Shown piece by piece: positions 9,183 to 15,738 of a stretch of DNA of 37,746 nucleotides. This DNA is from an uncultured Lachnospiraceae bacterium. GTDB lineage: Bacteria > Bacillota > Clostridia > Lachnospirales > Lachnospiraceae. Location: positions 1-37,746 of the forward strand of contig CAMWMS010000006.1 of NCBI GenBank assembly GCA_947175435.1, in the 5' to 3' direction. Both the position numbers and the translations under genes were made by a program. Position 1 is the first letter of the stretch, and every line of letters starts with the position of its first letter. Below the pieces are notes generated by a model. It made no database searches. It saw nothing but the letters and a program-made list of their open reading frames with translations, and was not told the DNA's origin.

Positions 9183-9227
9183 AGTATATCTTACAGACAG
9201 GTGAATTTTATCTTACAAGTTTGTAAG
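9183..9227 (-). promoter_or_regulatory. Probable response-regulator-activated promoter of the ABC genes
   Basis: On the minus strand a -10 TATACT (complement of 9183-9188) has no recognisable -35. Instead, two copies of TGTAAGATA (complements of 9187-9195 and 9209-9217) are spaced exactly 22 bases apart. The upstream copy is part of a perfect 16-base palindrome, CTTACAAACTTGTAAG on that strand (9212-9227). Direct repeats two helical turns apart over a missing -35 are what OmpR-family activators commonly use. The site lies just after the kinase stop and before the ATPase, so the linked regulator is the natural candidate to bind it. Confidence 0.55.
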
Positions 9228-9235
9228 GTGGGTAG

Positions 9236-10480
9236 TCATGATGGGAACAGCAGAGTAAAGGTCGTTCCTACATGGGACGTGCTCTGGACGGAAATCATAC
9301 CGCCCTGTCCTTCTACGATAGATTTAGCAAGCGATAATCCCAGACCGATGCCCTGTGTGCCAGAAGACTTGCGGCTTCGGTAGAAGCGCTTAAAGATATG
9401 GTGGATATCTTCGGGAGCAATGCCGCTGCCGTTGTCGGAGATCATGATCCGGGTAGTGACAGGGGATGTGTCCCACGAAATATGGATAGTGCCGTTTGTG
9501 TCTGTGTGGTCTAACGCATTTTTGACAATGTTGCCGATGGCTTCGATTGTCCATGAAGGGTCGCAGACAAGGATTTCGGCAGGGGAACCCTCCGGTATAA
9601 TTGTTTTGTCCTCGCTCGCGGCGTGGGTCGTCAATTCGTTTACTGCGTGTGAAATCAGCTCTGACAGATTACAGATTTTCTTCTCAAAAACGATACTTCC
9701 GGCGTCCAGGCGGGTGATCTTAAGCATGGACTCGATCAACTGTTCCATGCGATTTAGGGCAAGTTCTGTTTTCGCCGTAAATTTCTGTATGACTGCAGGG
9801 TGGTCGGGTTCATTTTCCATAATTTCCTGATACATGGAGAGGGCCGCAAGGGGTGTCCGCAGCTGGTGGGAGATATCGGAGATCGTATTGCGTAAGAAGA
9901 TTTTGGATCTGTATTCAGTTTCATTCTGTGCCTGAAGCATGGTGGCAAGTCTGTCCACAGAAGAAAAGACTTGGTAGATAGTCCCTTCGTCTGTCTGTGG
10001 CAGACGAAGGGAATAGTCGCCGTCAATATAATTGTCAATGATGGAAAAGGCATGGCGGTATAGCCTGTCTCTTTTATGCAAAAAGAGCAGACTCAGGCCA
10101 AGAAGAAGCAGGCAGATCGGGAACAGGGCAGTCAGCGCGGAATACCATGCGCGTTTTTGGAAAACGGCAAGATGGGGCAGAAACTGCGCGTCCAAAGAAG
10201 ATTGCATTCCGAGTTTCAGGAGAAGATCAGAGCCTTCTTGTGTGCGATTGACGTTTTTGCCGGTGAGTGCCTTTGCAACGACAGTTTCGGGAACTCCTTG
10301 CTCGATCAGCGAGGAGGCAACGGATTCGTCGTGGGACAGGAGCATGGTTTTGGCGGAGTTGGTCAGCTGCCTGCAGAAAAAAGCGGCTGTCATAAGGAGT
10401 AGGAGGCAGAAAGCAAGAAGGAAAGAGTAGTATCTTCTGATCTGACGGTCCTGCATGAGATTAAGAGGTGCTCTGTTCAT
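9236..10480 (-). CDS. Sensor histidine kinase
   Basis: This 414-residue membrane kinase is probably the sensor of the adjacent response regulator. TM1 spans about 20-37, an extracellular loop about 38-110, and TM2 about 111-135. A HAMP-like segment follows, then the HisKA box SDISHQLRTPLAAL with phospho-acceptor His205. The ATPase part has N-box NIVKNALDHTD, G1 ISDNGSGIAPEDI, F-box IFKRFYR and G2 GIGLGLSLAKSIVEGQGG. The roughly 70-residue extracellular loop distinguishes it from intramembrane-sensing BceS kinases, which lack one. The start at 10480 has only a weak AGAAAGG upstream. It follows the regulator gene by 76 bases on the same strand. Confidence 0.92.
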   Translation of the reverse strand: MNRAPLNLMQDRQIRRYYSFLLAFCLLLLMTAAFFCRQLTNSAKTMLLSHDESVASSLIEQGVPETVVAKALTGKNVNRTQEGSDLLLKLGMQSSLDAQFLPHLAVFQKRAWYSALTALFPICLLLLGLSLLFLHKRDRLYRHAFSIIDNYIDGDYSLRLPQTDEGTIYQVFSSVDRLATMLQAQNETEYRSKIFLRNTISDISHQLRTPLAALSMYQEIMENEPDHPAVIQKFTAKTELALNRMEQLIESMLKITRLDAGSIVFEKKICNLSELISHAVNELTTHAASEDKTIIPEGSPAEILVCDPSWTIEAIGNIVKNALDHTDTNGTIHISWDTSPVTTRIMISDNGSGIAPEDIHHIFKRFYRSRKSSGTQGIGLGLSLAKSIVEGQGGMISVQSTSHVGTTFTLLFPS

Positions 10481-10556
10481 GTTTATTTATCATGCCTTTC
10501 TTGATGTTTGTATGTTATCTGATGTATGGTATAATATTAGCGCCGCTTATGGCGGA

Positions 10557-11360
10557 TTATGGTTTCCAGCGATATCCGAAGCCGCGGACAGTAGTAAGAT
10601 GTTCTGGGTGCGAAGGATCGGGCTCAATCTTTTCGCGGAGCCGCCGCACATATACGGATAATGTGTTGTCATCTACGAAATCGCCTGCGCTGTCCCACAA
10701 TTCGTTCAGAATAATCTCTCTGGTAACGACTTGGTTTGCGTTTTTTACAAGCAGAGTGAGCAGGCGGTATTCTGCCTTGGTCAGTTCTATGGACTTGCCG
10801 TTTAGTGCTACGCGGCTTGCCGTAAGGTCAATCGTGAGGCTGCCGGAGATAATGACGGACGAATTAGTGATTGTAGCTTGGAGATTATTCCCAGGTACGG
10901 TGGTTCCATAATGGGCAGGGGCAGATGGTACATTAAGCGTTCCGATGGGAATTTCATATGAGGCGGAAGGTGAGTGCGTCTGTGTGGAGATCTGGGTCCG
11001 CCGCAGCAGAGCGCGGATTCGTGAGCAAAGTTCCCCGATCTTAAAAGGCTTCGTGATGTAATCATCACCGCCGCAGTCAAGCCCTCGTATGATATTCACT
11101 TCTTCGTCGGAGGCGGTGAGGAAAATAATAGGAATCTGCTTATTTTGCTGCCGAACCTTTTCACAGACTTCAAAACCGGTTCCGTCGGGAAGGGTGATAT
11201 CGAGAATAAGTAAATCATAATGACTAGATTGGTCAATTGCACTGTTCAATGCGTCGCTTACGGTGCGGACGGTTTCTATATCGAATCCGTTCTTTTGCAG
11301 GGAGTATTCCAGTCCGTCTATGAGGCCGATATCGTCTTCCAGTAGTAATATTTTAGTCAT
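10557..11360 (-). CDS. OmpR/PhoB-family response regulator
   Basis: This is a 267-residue two-component regulator. The receiver domain begins MTKILLLEDDIG; acidic residues at 8-10, phospho-acceptor Asp54 in LILDITLPDG, and the conserved Lys in DDYITKPF are all present. The C-terminal winged helix (about 170-267) shows ELTKAEYRLLTLL, VVTREIILNELW, DNTLSVYVRRLREKI and VRGFGYRW. An unusually long linker of roughly 60 residues, rich in Ser, Thr, Pro and Ala, separates the domains. The Met at 11360 has AGAAAGG at good spacing and matches the family start. It overlaps the HxlR gene by eight bases, so expression is probably coupled. A likely target is the direct-repeat site at 9187-9217. Confidence 0.93.
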   Translation of the reverse strand: MTKILLLEDDIGLIDGLEYSLQKNGFDIETVRTVSDALNSAIDQSSHYDLLILDITLPDGTGFEVCEKVRQQNKQIPIIFLTASDEEVNIIRGLDCGGDDYITKPFKIGELCSRIRALLRRTQISTQTHSPSASYEIPIGTLNVPSAPAHYGTTVPGNNLQATITNSSVIISGSLTIDLTASRVALNGKSIELTKAEYRLLTLLVKNANQVVTREIILNELWDSAGDFVDDNTLSVYVRRLREKIEPDPSHPEHLTTVRGFGYRWKP

Positions 11361-11685
11361 AGGATATGCCTTTCTTATATTCTTCACCCCAGCTATACAT
11401 TGCATCAAGAATCGGGCGCATGGACTCTCCTAATTCGCTTAAGGCATACTCTACGCGGGGTGGCACTTCGGGATAAACGGTTCTCGTGATAATACCGTCA
11501 TCTTCCATGGCACGCAGGGAATCGGTCAATACTTTCTGGCTGATTCCTTCTAAGTCTTTTTTTAATTCATTAAAACGCCACGGACGGGCGAGAAGGTTTC
11601 GTATGATCAGGAGTTTCCACTTGCTGCCGATGATAGATACCGTAGTGGCAACGGGGCATTCCGGTAATTCGTCTTTGGTCTTCAT
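11353..11685 (-). CDS. HxlR-family winged-helix transcriptional regulator
   Basis: This is a 110-residue HxlR/MarR-like DNA-binding protein. Diagnostic features are the N-terminal CPVATTVSIIGSKWKLLIIRNL, then RFNELKKDLEGISQKVLTDSLR and the wing PPRVEYALSELGESMRPIL. HxlR proteins act as dimeric sensors, often of electrophiles or redox state via a conserved N-terminal Cys, here Cys10. The Met at 11685 is preferred because GAGG precedes it and the alternative at 11700 has no ribosome binding site. It is the first gene of the two-component and ABC operon, with its stop inside the regulator's start. That placement suggests a second, cytoplasmic input controlling the cassette. Confidence 0.9.
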   Translation of the reverse strand: MKTKDELPECPVATTVSIIGSKWKLLIIRNLLARPWRFNELKKDLEGISQKVLTDSLRAMEDDGIITRTVYPEVPPRVEYALSELGESMRPILDAMYSWGEEYKKGISYD

Positions 11686-11732
11686 GGCATGATACCTCAT
11701 TTCATTGGTTTCTTTTTGCTACTTATACTCTG

Positions 11733-11761
11733 ATTATAGTGCAGTATTCATAAAATAACAA
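11733..11761 (-). promoter_or_regulatory. Promoter of the HxlR-RR-HK operon
   Basis: On the minus strand TTGTTA (complement of 11756-11761) and TATAAT (complement of 11733-11738) are separated by 17 bases. The -10 is perfect. It lies about 50 bases upstream of the HxlR start. Confidence 0.7.
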
Positions 11762-11861
11762 TGATGGAAGTACTGTTTCAAAATTTTCAAAAAGTGACTT
11801 GTTATTTATTTTTCGTGCACTGTATAAACTTTTGTTTTTGCTATGTAAATATGTATATTTT

Positions 11862-11870
11862 TGGTATAAT
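11862..11870 (+). promoter_or_regulatory. Extended -10 promoter facing the QueG-like gene
   Basis: TGG followed directly by TATAAT (11865-11870) is an extended -10 element. No good -35 lies 17 bases upstream, which extended -10 promoters tolerate. Transcription would begin near 11877, immediately before a long hairpin. Confidence 0.5.
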
Positions 11871-11886
11871 AAGGCATGAAGTTATA

Positions 11887-11952
11887 CTAAGAGATGAAGA
11901 TATACTAAGATCATAAAATACATGATCTAAGTATATCTATATCATCTCTAAG
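11887..11952. repeat. 66-base near-perfect inverted repeat
   Basis: CTAAGAGATGA and AGATATACTAAGATCAT (11887-11914) pair with the sequence at 11922-11952. There are two A-A mismatches and a three-base bulge, around a seven-base loop (11915-11921). The stem is about 28 pairs and AT-rich. Each arm also contains a short internal direct repeat (ATACTAAGA). In RNA it would sit at the extreme 5' end of the transcript from the promoter at 11862. It could be a transcript-stabilising structure, a degenerate MITE or an operator. Confidence 0.7.
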
Positions 11953-11966
11953 AAAATGCGAAGAGC

Positions 11967-12080
11967 ATGCATTCTCCGTGGGTTGTAAAAGTGTATGATG
12001 AGATGACAGCCTGGAAACAGCGTCCGAACCGTTCCGCTTTGGAAGTATCCGGTGTAAGACAGGTATTTAAATTTCAATGA
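11967..12080 (+). CDS. 37-codon ORF of unknown function (possible gene remnant)
   Basis: An ATG at 11967 opens a 37-residue frame beginning MHSPWVVKVYDEM and ending in VFKFQ before TGA. It is visibly richer in G and C than the AT-rich DNA on both sides. It contains two Trp and a basic middle (KQRPNR). The ribosome binding site (GAAGAG) is weak. It could be the tail of a decayed gene or a small protein. I do not recognise it. Confidence 0.25.
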   Translation: MHSPWVVKVYDEMTAWKQRPNRSALEVSGVRQVFKFQ

Positions 12081-12147
12081 ATATTGTAATTATTATAAGT
12101 AATAAGAAAGCAAACTGCTTAATACAAACTTATAGGAGTTGAGATTT

Positions 12148-12801
12148 ATGGTCGAAGAAATAATTCAACAGCTATTTTCAAAATACCCCAGTAGTATATA
12201 TGGATTTACGAGTATCTCATATAGCTTGTATGCAAGTCAATATAAGTCGGCATTAGTGTTTGCAGTTCCCTATGGAGAGCAACTTACGATTAAAAATTAT
12301 ACAGAAGAAAGGTTCGAAAGAGGAATCCAGGATGCAAAAAAAATAATAGAAGAAATTTTAGTACAAATAGAAGAAATACTTAATGAGCATAAGGTGAAAT
12401 ATTATATTCCGCCTGTAGCACAGAGCAATGAAGAAGAATTAGTTGCTCCGTTTTCATTTAAGTATGCTGCGGTTAATGCCGGATTGGGTTGGATAGGGAA
12501 AAATGATGTTGTCATTACGGAAAAATATGGACCAAGAGTAAGATTGTCTGCAATCTTGATAGACAGTCAATTTGGATATGGGCAAAGAATAATAAAAAGT
12601 AATTGCCCGGATTCGTGTATAAAGTGTGTTCAGATTTGTCCGTATAATGCACTGCATGATGTGAAATGGAATATTGACGCATTGAGAAATGACATTATTG
12701 ACTATCAGTTATGCAACCAAAAAAGAAGTTTGTATATTAAAAAGCATGGAAGAAAAAATGCTTGCGGTCTTTGTATGGTTGCCTGTCCGATTGGAACATA
12801 A
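12148..12801 (+). CDS. QueG-like double 4Fe-4S cluster protein
   Basis: This is a 217-residue protein resembling the iron-sulfur part of epoxyqueuosine reductase-like proteins. AAVNAGLGWIGKNDVVIT is a hallmark. It is followed by PRVRLSAILID, one CxxxCxxCxxxCP-type motif (NCPDSCIKCVQICP) and a second set split between YQLCNQKRS and ACGLCMVACP. It is shorter than QueG (about 380 residues) and lacks a recognisable cobalamin-binding region and HEAT repeats, so queuosine function is doubtful. A stand-alone redox role is possible. The ATG at 12148 has AGGAG nine bases upstream and is preferred to the TTG at 12139. A strong terminator follows, separating it from the peptide locus. Confidence 0.8.
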   Translation: MVEEIIQQLFSKYPSSIYGFTSISYSLYASQYKSALVFAVPYGEQLTIKNYTEERFERGIQDAKKIIEEILVQIEEILNEHKVKYYIPPVAQSNEEELVAPFSFKYAAVNAGLGWIGKNDVVITEKYGPRVRLSAILIDSQFGYGQRIIKSNCPDSCIKCVQICPYNALHDVKWNIDALRNDIIDYQLCNQKRSLYIKKHGRKNACGLCMVACPIGT

Positions 12802-12860
12802 GATGTTTTTAACCAGTTGATTAATATCGCAATTACAATAGAATAATTCAAGTAAAGTCG

Positions 12861-12896
12861 GAGCGTATAGAAATTGGTCTATGCGCTCTATTTTTA
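12861..12896 (+). terminator. Rho-independent terminator
   Basis: GAGCGTATAGA (12861-12871) pairs with TCTATGCGCTC (12878-12888), with one T-G wobble and a short loop, followed by TATTTTTA. It terminates the QueG-like transcript. The rest of 12897-13057 is AT-rich and presumably holds the promoter of the peptide operon, but no convincing -35/-10 pair was found. Confidence 0.85.
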
Positions 12897-13070
12897 GTGT
12901 ATAGGAGTTTCTTTTTGATAATCAGATACTCCATTTGTATTAATGAAACAAGGCATAGGTTACTTTTTTGTAACTATGTAATAAAATTGTGCGTACTTTT
13001 ATATTCTGGCTACTCTTGTTAAGATGAACTTGTCGAAAGGCAGAATATAAAACATACAGGAGGATTGGTT

Positions 13071-13286
13071 ATGGCATTATCAAATGTTGCAGAATTTGCA
13101 GGAAATGTAAGCGCATGCGGAGCAAGTGACAAGCCGTCTGCATGTGGTGCAGCGTCACCGGAAGAGAAACCGAGTGCATGCGGAAGCGCGTGCGGAGCAA
13201 GCGATAAGCCGAGTGCATGCGGAGCGGCAGCACCGGAGGAAAAACCGAGCGCATGTGGGAGTGCATGCGGTGCCGGAGATAAGTAG
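13071..13286 (+). CDS. ACGX-repeat peptide (putative radical SAM-modified precursor)
   Basis: This is a 71-residue peptide with a short leader-like start (MALSNVAEFAGNVS) and then seven ACGA or ACGS motifs separated by SDKPS or (S/A)PEEKPS spacers. All seven Cys lie in these motifs. The core is a 25-residue unit present twice plus a final ACGAGDK. The next gene encodes a radical SAM/SPASM enzyme, and I recall family names of the form ACGX-repeat peptide and radical SAM/SPASM protein, ACGX system for such pairs. The likely fate is peptide modification at or near the Cys, for example thioether formation, but no product is known to me. AGGAGG at 13058-13063, seven bases before the ATG at 13071, fixes the start. 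No protease or exporter gene is adjacent. Confidence 0.88.
   Translation: MALSNVAEFAGNVSACGASDKPSACGAASPEEKPSACGSACGASDKPSACGAAAPEEKPSACGSACGAGDK
13113..13262 (+). repeat. 75-base tandem duplication in the peptide core
   Basis: Bases 13113-13187 and 13188-13262 encode the same 25-residue unit (ACGASDKPSACGA...PEEKPSACGS), differing at one residue, Ser versus Ala before PEE. A third unit begins at 13263 but stops after seven residues. The copies differ at several synonymous positions, so the duplication is not brand new. Confidence 0.9.
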
Positions 13287-13317
13287 ATTATCAGCTTAAT
13301 ACCGGCTAAGGAATGAC

Positions 13318-13350
13318 TCAGAGTCGGTCATAACTGGGAGCCGGCTCTGA
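13318..13350 (+). terminator. Hairpin between peptide and maturase genes (attenuator candidate)
   Basis: TCAGAGTCGG (13318-13327) pairs with CCGGCTCTGA (13341-13350) with one wobble and a 13-base loop. There is no T-run after it, so it may act as a partial terminator or as an RNA-processing or stability site. This would give much peptide mRNA and little enzyme mRNA, as is common in peptide-modification operons. Confidence 0.5.
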
Positions 13351-13409
13351 ATCATGACCGGATATATGGGCAGATATATGACGAGACATTTGAAAGGACT
13401 GTAATATTC

Positions 13410-14441
13410 ATGAAACCTTATTTTGCTTTTCAATGGCATATAACAGATTATTGTGACCAGAGATGTAAACATTGTTATATTTTTTCAGAAGGAAAATGCA
13501 GCGAGCTTCTGTCCATGAGTTTTGATAACATGAAAAGGGTTATTTCCAATATAGAAGATATGTGTGAACGCCTAGACCGCACACCCTATTTTTATATCAC
13601 GGGCGGAGATCCCATTCTGCACCCTGATTTCTGGGAACTTATGGAGTTGATGAAACAAAAAGGCTATAAGTTTACTATTATGGGAAATCCGTTTCATTTA
13701 ACGGATGAGGTGTGCCGCAGGCTGAAAGAATGCGGTTGTGAGAAATATCAGATGTCCATTGACGGTATGCGGGAAACACATGATTACTTCCGAAAGCCAG
13801 ACTCTTTTGATTGTACGGTGGAAAAAATAGCGGTTATCCGCAATGCGGGTATTAAGTGTGCGATCATGTCTACGGTATCGGGAACAAATATAAAAGAAAT
13901 GCCCGATGTGGTTGATCTGGTTGTAGAGCACAAAGTAGATATTTTTGCTTTCGGAAGATATTGTCCCACAAGCGAAGAAAAGGATACGGGAATTCAGCCG
14001 CTTGTATACAGGGATTTTCTGGATAAGCTGTGGCATAAATATGAGACATACAAAGAGCAGGGAGTGAACACCTATTTCAATTTGAAAGATCATTTGTGGA
14101 CGCTTTACCTTTATGAAAAGGGACTTTTCCGGATTCCGGAGTATGCCAGGAAGGATATGGTTTACGAGGGATGTCATTGCGGCATCTGCCACATGACAAT
14201 ACTGCCGAACGGCGACGTGTATGCATGCCGGAGATTTGAAAGTAAAGTCGGGAATGTTTTTCGGGATACACTCTATGATATTTTTATTTCAAAAGAAGAA
14301 ATCTATCGGGATTATGATAAATTTGAAAAATGCAGCAAGTGTGAACTGAGGGGTTTTTGCCGCGGCTGTCCTGCCGTAACCTATGGGACTACGGGAAACT
14401 TTTACGGAGCAGATCCGCAGTGTTGGAAAGAAGTAGAGTAA
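13410..14441 (+). CDS. Radical SAM/SPASM peptide maturase (ACGX-system type)
   Basis: This is a 343-residue radical SAM enzyme. The SAM-binding 4Fe-4S motif CxxxCxxC is Cys15, Cys19 and Cys22 in ITDYCDQRCKHCY. The GGDP motif at 65-68 is the SAM-contacting element. The SPASM-like C-terminus has Cys at 255, 257, 260, 273, 308, 311, 317, 320 and 338, enough for two auxiliary clusters; MTILPNGDVYACRRFESKVGN is a typical SPASM signature. Such enzymes use auxiliary clusters to install thioether or carbon-carbon links in peptides. The substrate is almost certainly the ACGX peptide 124 bases upstream. The ribosome binding site AAAGGA is rather distant (11 bases), suggesting modest translation compared with the peptide. 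Confidence 0.93.
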   Translation: MKPYFAFQWHITDYCDQRCKHCYIFSEGKCSELLSMSFDNMKRVISNIEDMCERLDRTPYFYITGGDPILHPDFWELMELMKQKGYKFTIMGNPFHLTDEVCRRLKECGCEKYQMSIDGMRETHDYFRKPDSFDCTVEKIAVIRNAGIKCAIMSTVSGTNIKEMPDVVDLVVEHKVDIFAFGRYCPTSEEKDTGIQPLVYRDFLDKLWHKYETYKEQGVNTYFNLKDHLWTLYLYEKGLFRIPEYARKDMVYEGCHCGICHMTILPNGDVYACRRFESKVGNVFRDTLYDIFISKEEIYRDYDKFEKCSKCELRGFCRGCPAVTYGTTGNFYGADPQCWKEVE

Positions 14442-14442
14442 G

Positions 14443-14484
14443 GTAACAGTTTAATCAGGTCTACGCATTTACTGCGCTGACCGT
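14443..14484 (+). repeat. Partial copy of the GTAAC-type palindromic repeat
   Basis: GTAAC at 14443 through GACCGT at 14484 matches the left half of the repeat at 34986-35030. Both have GTAAC, then AGGTC, three bases, GC ATTTACT GC, three bases and GACC. The paired arms (GGTC/GACC and GC/GC) are kept while the intervening bases differ. The copy directly follows the maturase stop and forms most of the gap before the nitroreductase. Confidence 0.6.
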
Positions 14485-14503
14485 GCAAAAGAGTGGGGTT
14501 GTA

Positions 14504-15094
14504 ATGACGAATGAAGTGTTAGAGAATATGATGACGAGAAGAACCATCCGCCGTTTCAAGGAGGAGCAGATCAGCGAAGAGGAATTGCAGGCTGTATTGG
14601 ATGCGGGTATGTATGCTCCAAGCGCAGGCGGGAGACAGAGCGTGCTGTTTGTGGTATCGCAGAACAGGGAAATGAATGAAAAACTGGGAAGGATCAAACG
14701 AAACAATTCTACGGTAAAGATGTCAACGGACACCGTATACATTTCAAAAGAACAGCCCAGTATCGCCGATGATCCTAATATTTTCAACGCTTTTTATGAC
14801 GCGCCCACGGTCATTACATTGTTTGTACCTAAGAATTTTCTGTTCGCTCCCTACGATGCCAGCGCTGCAGCAGAAAATATGCTGCTTGCCGCGCATTCCA
14901 TTGGTTTAGGCGGGTGTTATATCGGGTCTGCATGGGAATCGTTTGCAGATCCGTATGGACAGGATGTTTTGCGGGAATGGAATATCAGAACGGATTATTT
15001 TGCGGCTCTCCATGTCCTGCTAGGCTATCCGAAAGACAATCAGGCGCCAAAGGCGAAGGCGCGGAAGGACGGGCGGATTATCAGGGTGAACTGA
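14504..15094 (+). CDS. Nitroreductase-family FMN protein
   Basis: This is a 196-residue nitroreductase-fold protein. Markers are RRTIRRFKEEQISEEELQAVLDAGMYAPSAGGRQ (an Arg-rich FMN-phosphate site and an SAGGRQ flavin contact), AAENMLLAAHSIGLGGCYIGS, and a C-terminal LLGYPKD. These proteins are homodimers that bind FMN and use NAD(P)H or act on specific substrates, including peptide dehydrogenation in azole-forming pathways. The ATG at 14504 is chosen because the longer frame from GTG 14483 lies in repeat DNA; the ribosome binding site is poor (GGGGT), so it may rely on coupling. It sits between the maturase and a flavin/ferredoxin gene, which suggests a redox step in peptide tailoring, but it could be a general nitroreductase. 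Confidence 0.9.
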   Translation: MTNEVLENMMTRRTIRRFKEEQISEEELQAVLDAGMYAPSAGGRQSVLFVVSQNREMNEKLGRIKRNNSTVKMSTDTVYISKEQPSIADDPNIFNAFYDAPTVITLFVPKNFLFAPYDASAAAENMLLAAHSIGLGGCYIGSAWESFADPYGQDVLREWNIRTDYFAALHVLLGYPKDNQAPKAKARKDGRIIRVN

Positions 15095-15116
15095 CAGACC
15101 GGAAGGAGGATGGAAA

Positions 15117-15734
15117 ATGGATTTGAGGACTTGTCTGCAAAAGCTGCAGTATGTAGGAGTATTAAATTTTGCAACCGTGGGTGAAGACGGATCACCGCAG
15201 ATCCGTAATATCAGCGCCATACATTATGAGGAGGACGGATTCTATTTTTTTACTGCTAGGGGAAAAGATTTTTGTAAACAATTGCTCGGTGACGGGCGGG
15301 TTCAGGTACTTGGATATACTAAATATAAAGAGATGATCCGGCTGTCCGGCAAGGCTTATCCTGTGGAAGCTGACATGCAGGAAAAATGGATCGATACCAT
15401 ATTTGCGGAGCAGCCTTATCTTGCAAATGTATATCCCAATGATACAAGAAAAATCGGTATCGTGTTTGCCGTCAAAGATGTGACGATCGAATATTTTAAT
15501 CTTGGTGTGAACCCTATTTTCAGAGAAACCTATACGATGGGTAATGCACAAAAGGCAGAAAAAGGTTATCATATAACAGAACGATGTATCGGCTGCGGAA
15601 CCTGTCAAAAAAACTGTCCGCAGAAATGTATCAAAAAAGGGCAGCCATATTATATAGAACAAAACCATTGCCTGCATTGCGGAAGTTGTATGGAGCATTG
15701 TCCGGTACAGGCGGTCATATCAAGAAAAGGGTGA
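15117..15734 (+). CDS. PNPOx-like flavin barrel fused to a 2[4Fe-4S] ferredoxin
   Basis: This is a 205-residue fusion protein. Residues 1-135 form a pyridoxamine-phosphate-oxidase-like split barrel (GVLNFATVGEDGSPQIRNIS, then FYFFTARGKDF), a fold that binds FMN or F420. Residues about 150-205 are a bacterial ferredoxin with two full cluster motifs, Cys157/160/163/167 and Cys185/188/191/195. It is probably an electron carrier linking flavin and iron-sulfur chemistry. AAGGAGG seven bases before the ATG gives a strong start, and the gene begins 22 bases after the nitroreductase. It could supply electrons to the radical SAM enzyme or to the nitroreductase, which is inference from context. Confidence 0.9.
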   Translation: MDLRTCLQKLQYVGVLNFATVGEDGSPQIRNISAIHYEEDGFYFFTARGKDFCKQLLGDGRVQVLGYTKYKEMIRLSGKAYPVEADMQEKWIDTIFAEQPYLANVYPNDTRKIGIVFAVKDVTIEYFNLGVNPIFRETYTMGNAQKAEKGYHITERCIGCGTCQKNCPQKCIKKGQPYYIEQNHCLHCGSCMEHCPVQAVISRKG

Positions 15735-15738
15735 GAAC

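Noticed and set aside
12148-12801. Assignment as queG (epoxyqueuosine reductase)
   Set aside because: The protein is a little over half the usual length and lacks a visible cobalamin-binding region, so the gene symbol was withheld.
12958-13050. Promoter of the ACGX peptide operon
   Set aside because: Several AT-rich -10 candidates and a GTTAC/GTAAC dyad exist, but none has a -35 at 16 to 18 bases, so no call is made.
13113-13262. Tandem repeats considered as a CRISPR-like array
   Set aside because: There are only two directly adjacent units with no spacers, and they encode a repeated peptide in frame.
13069-13266. Minus-strand frame opposite the ACGX peptide, rich in Met, His and Arg
   Set aside because: It arises from the repeated ACGX codons read in reverse; the plus strand has the ribosome binding site and sensible protein.
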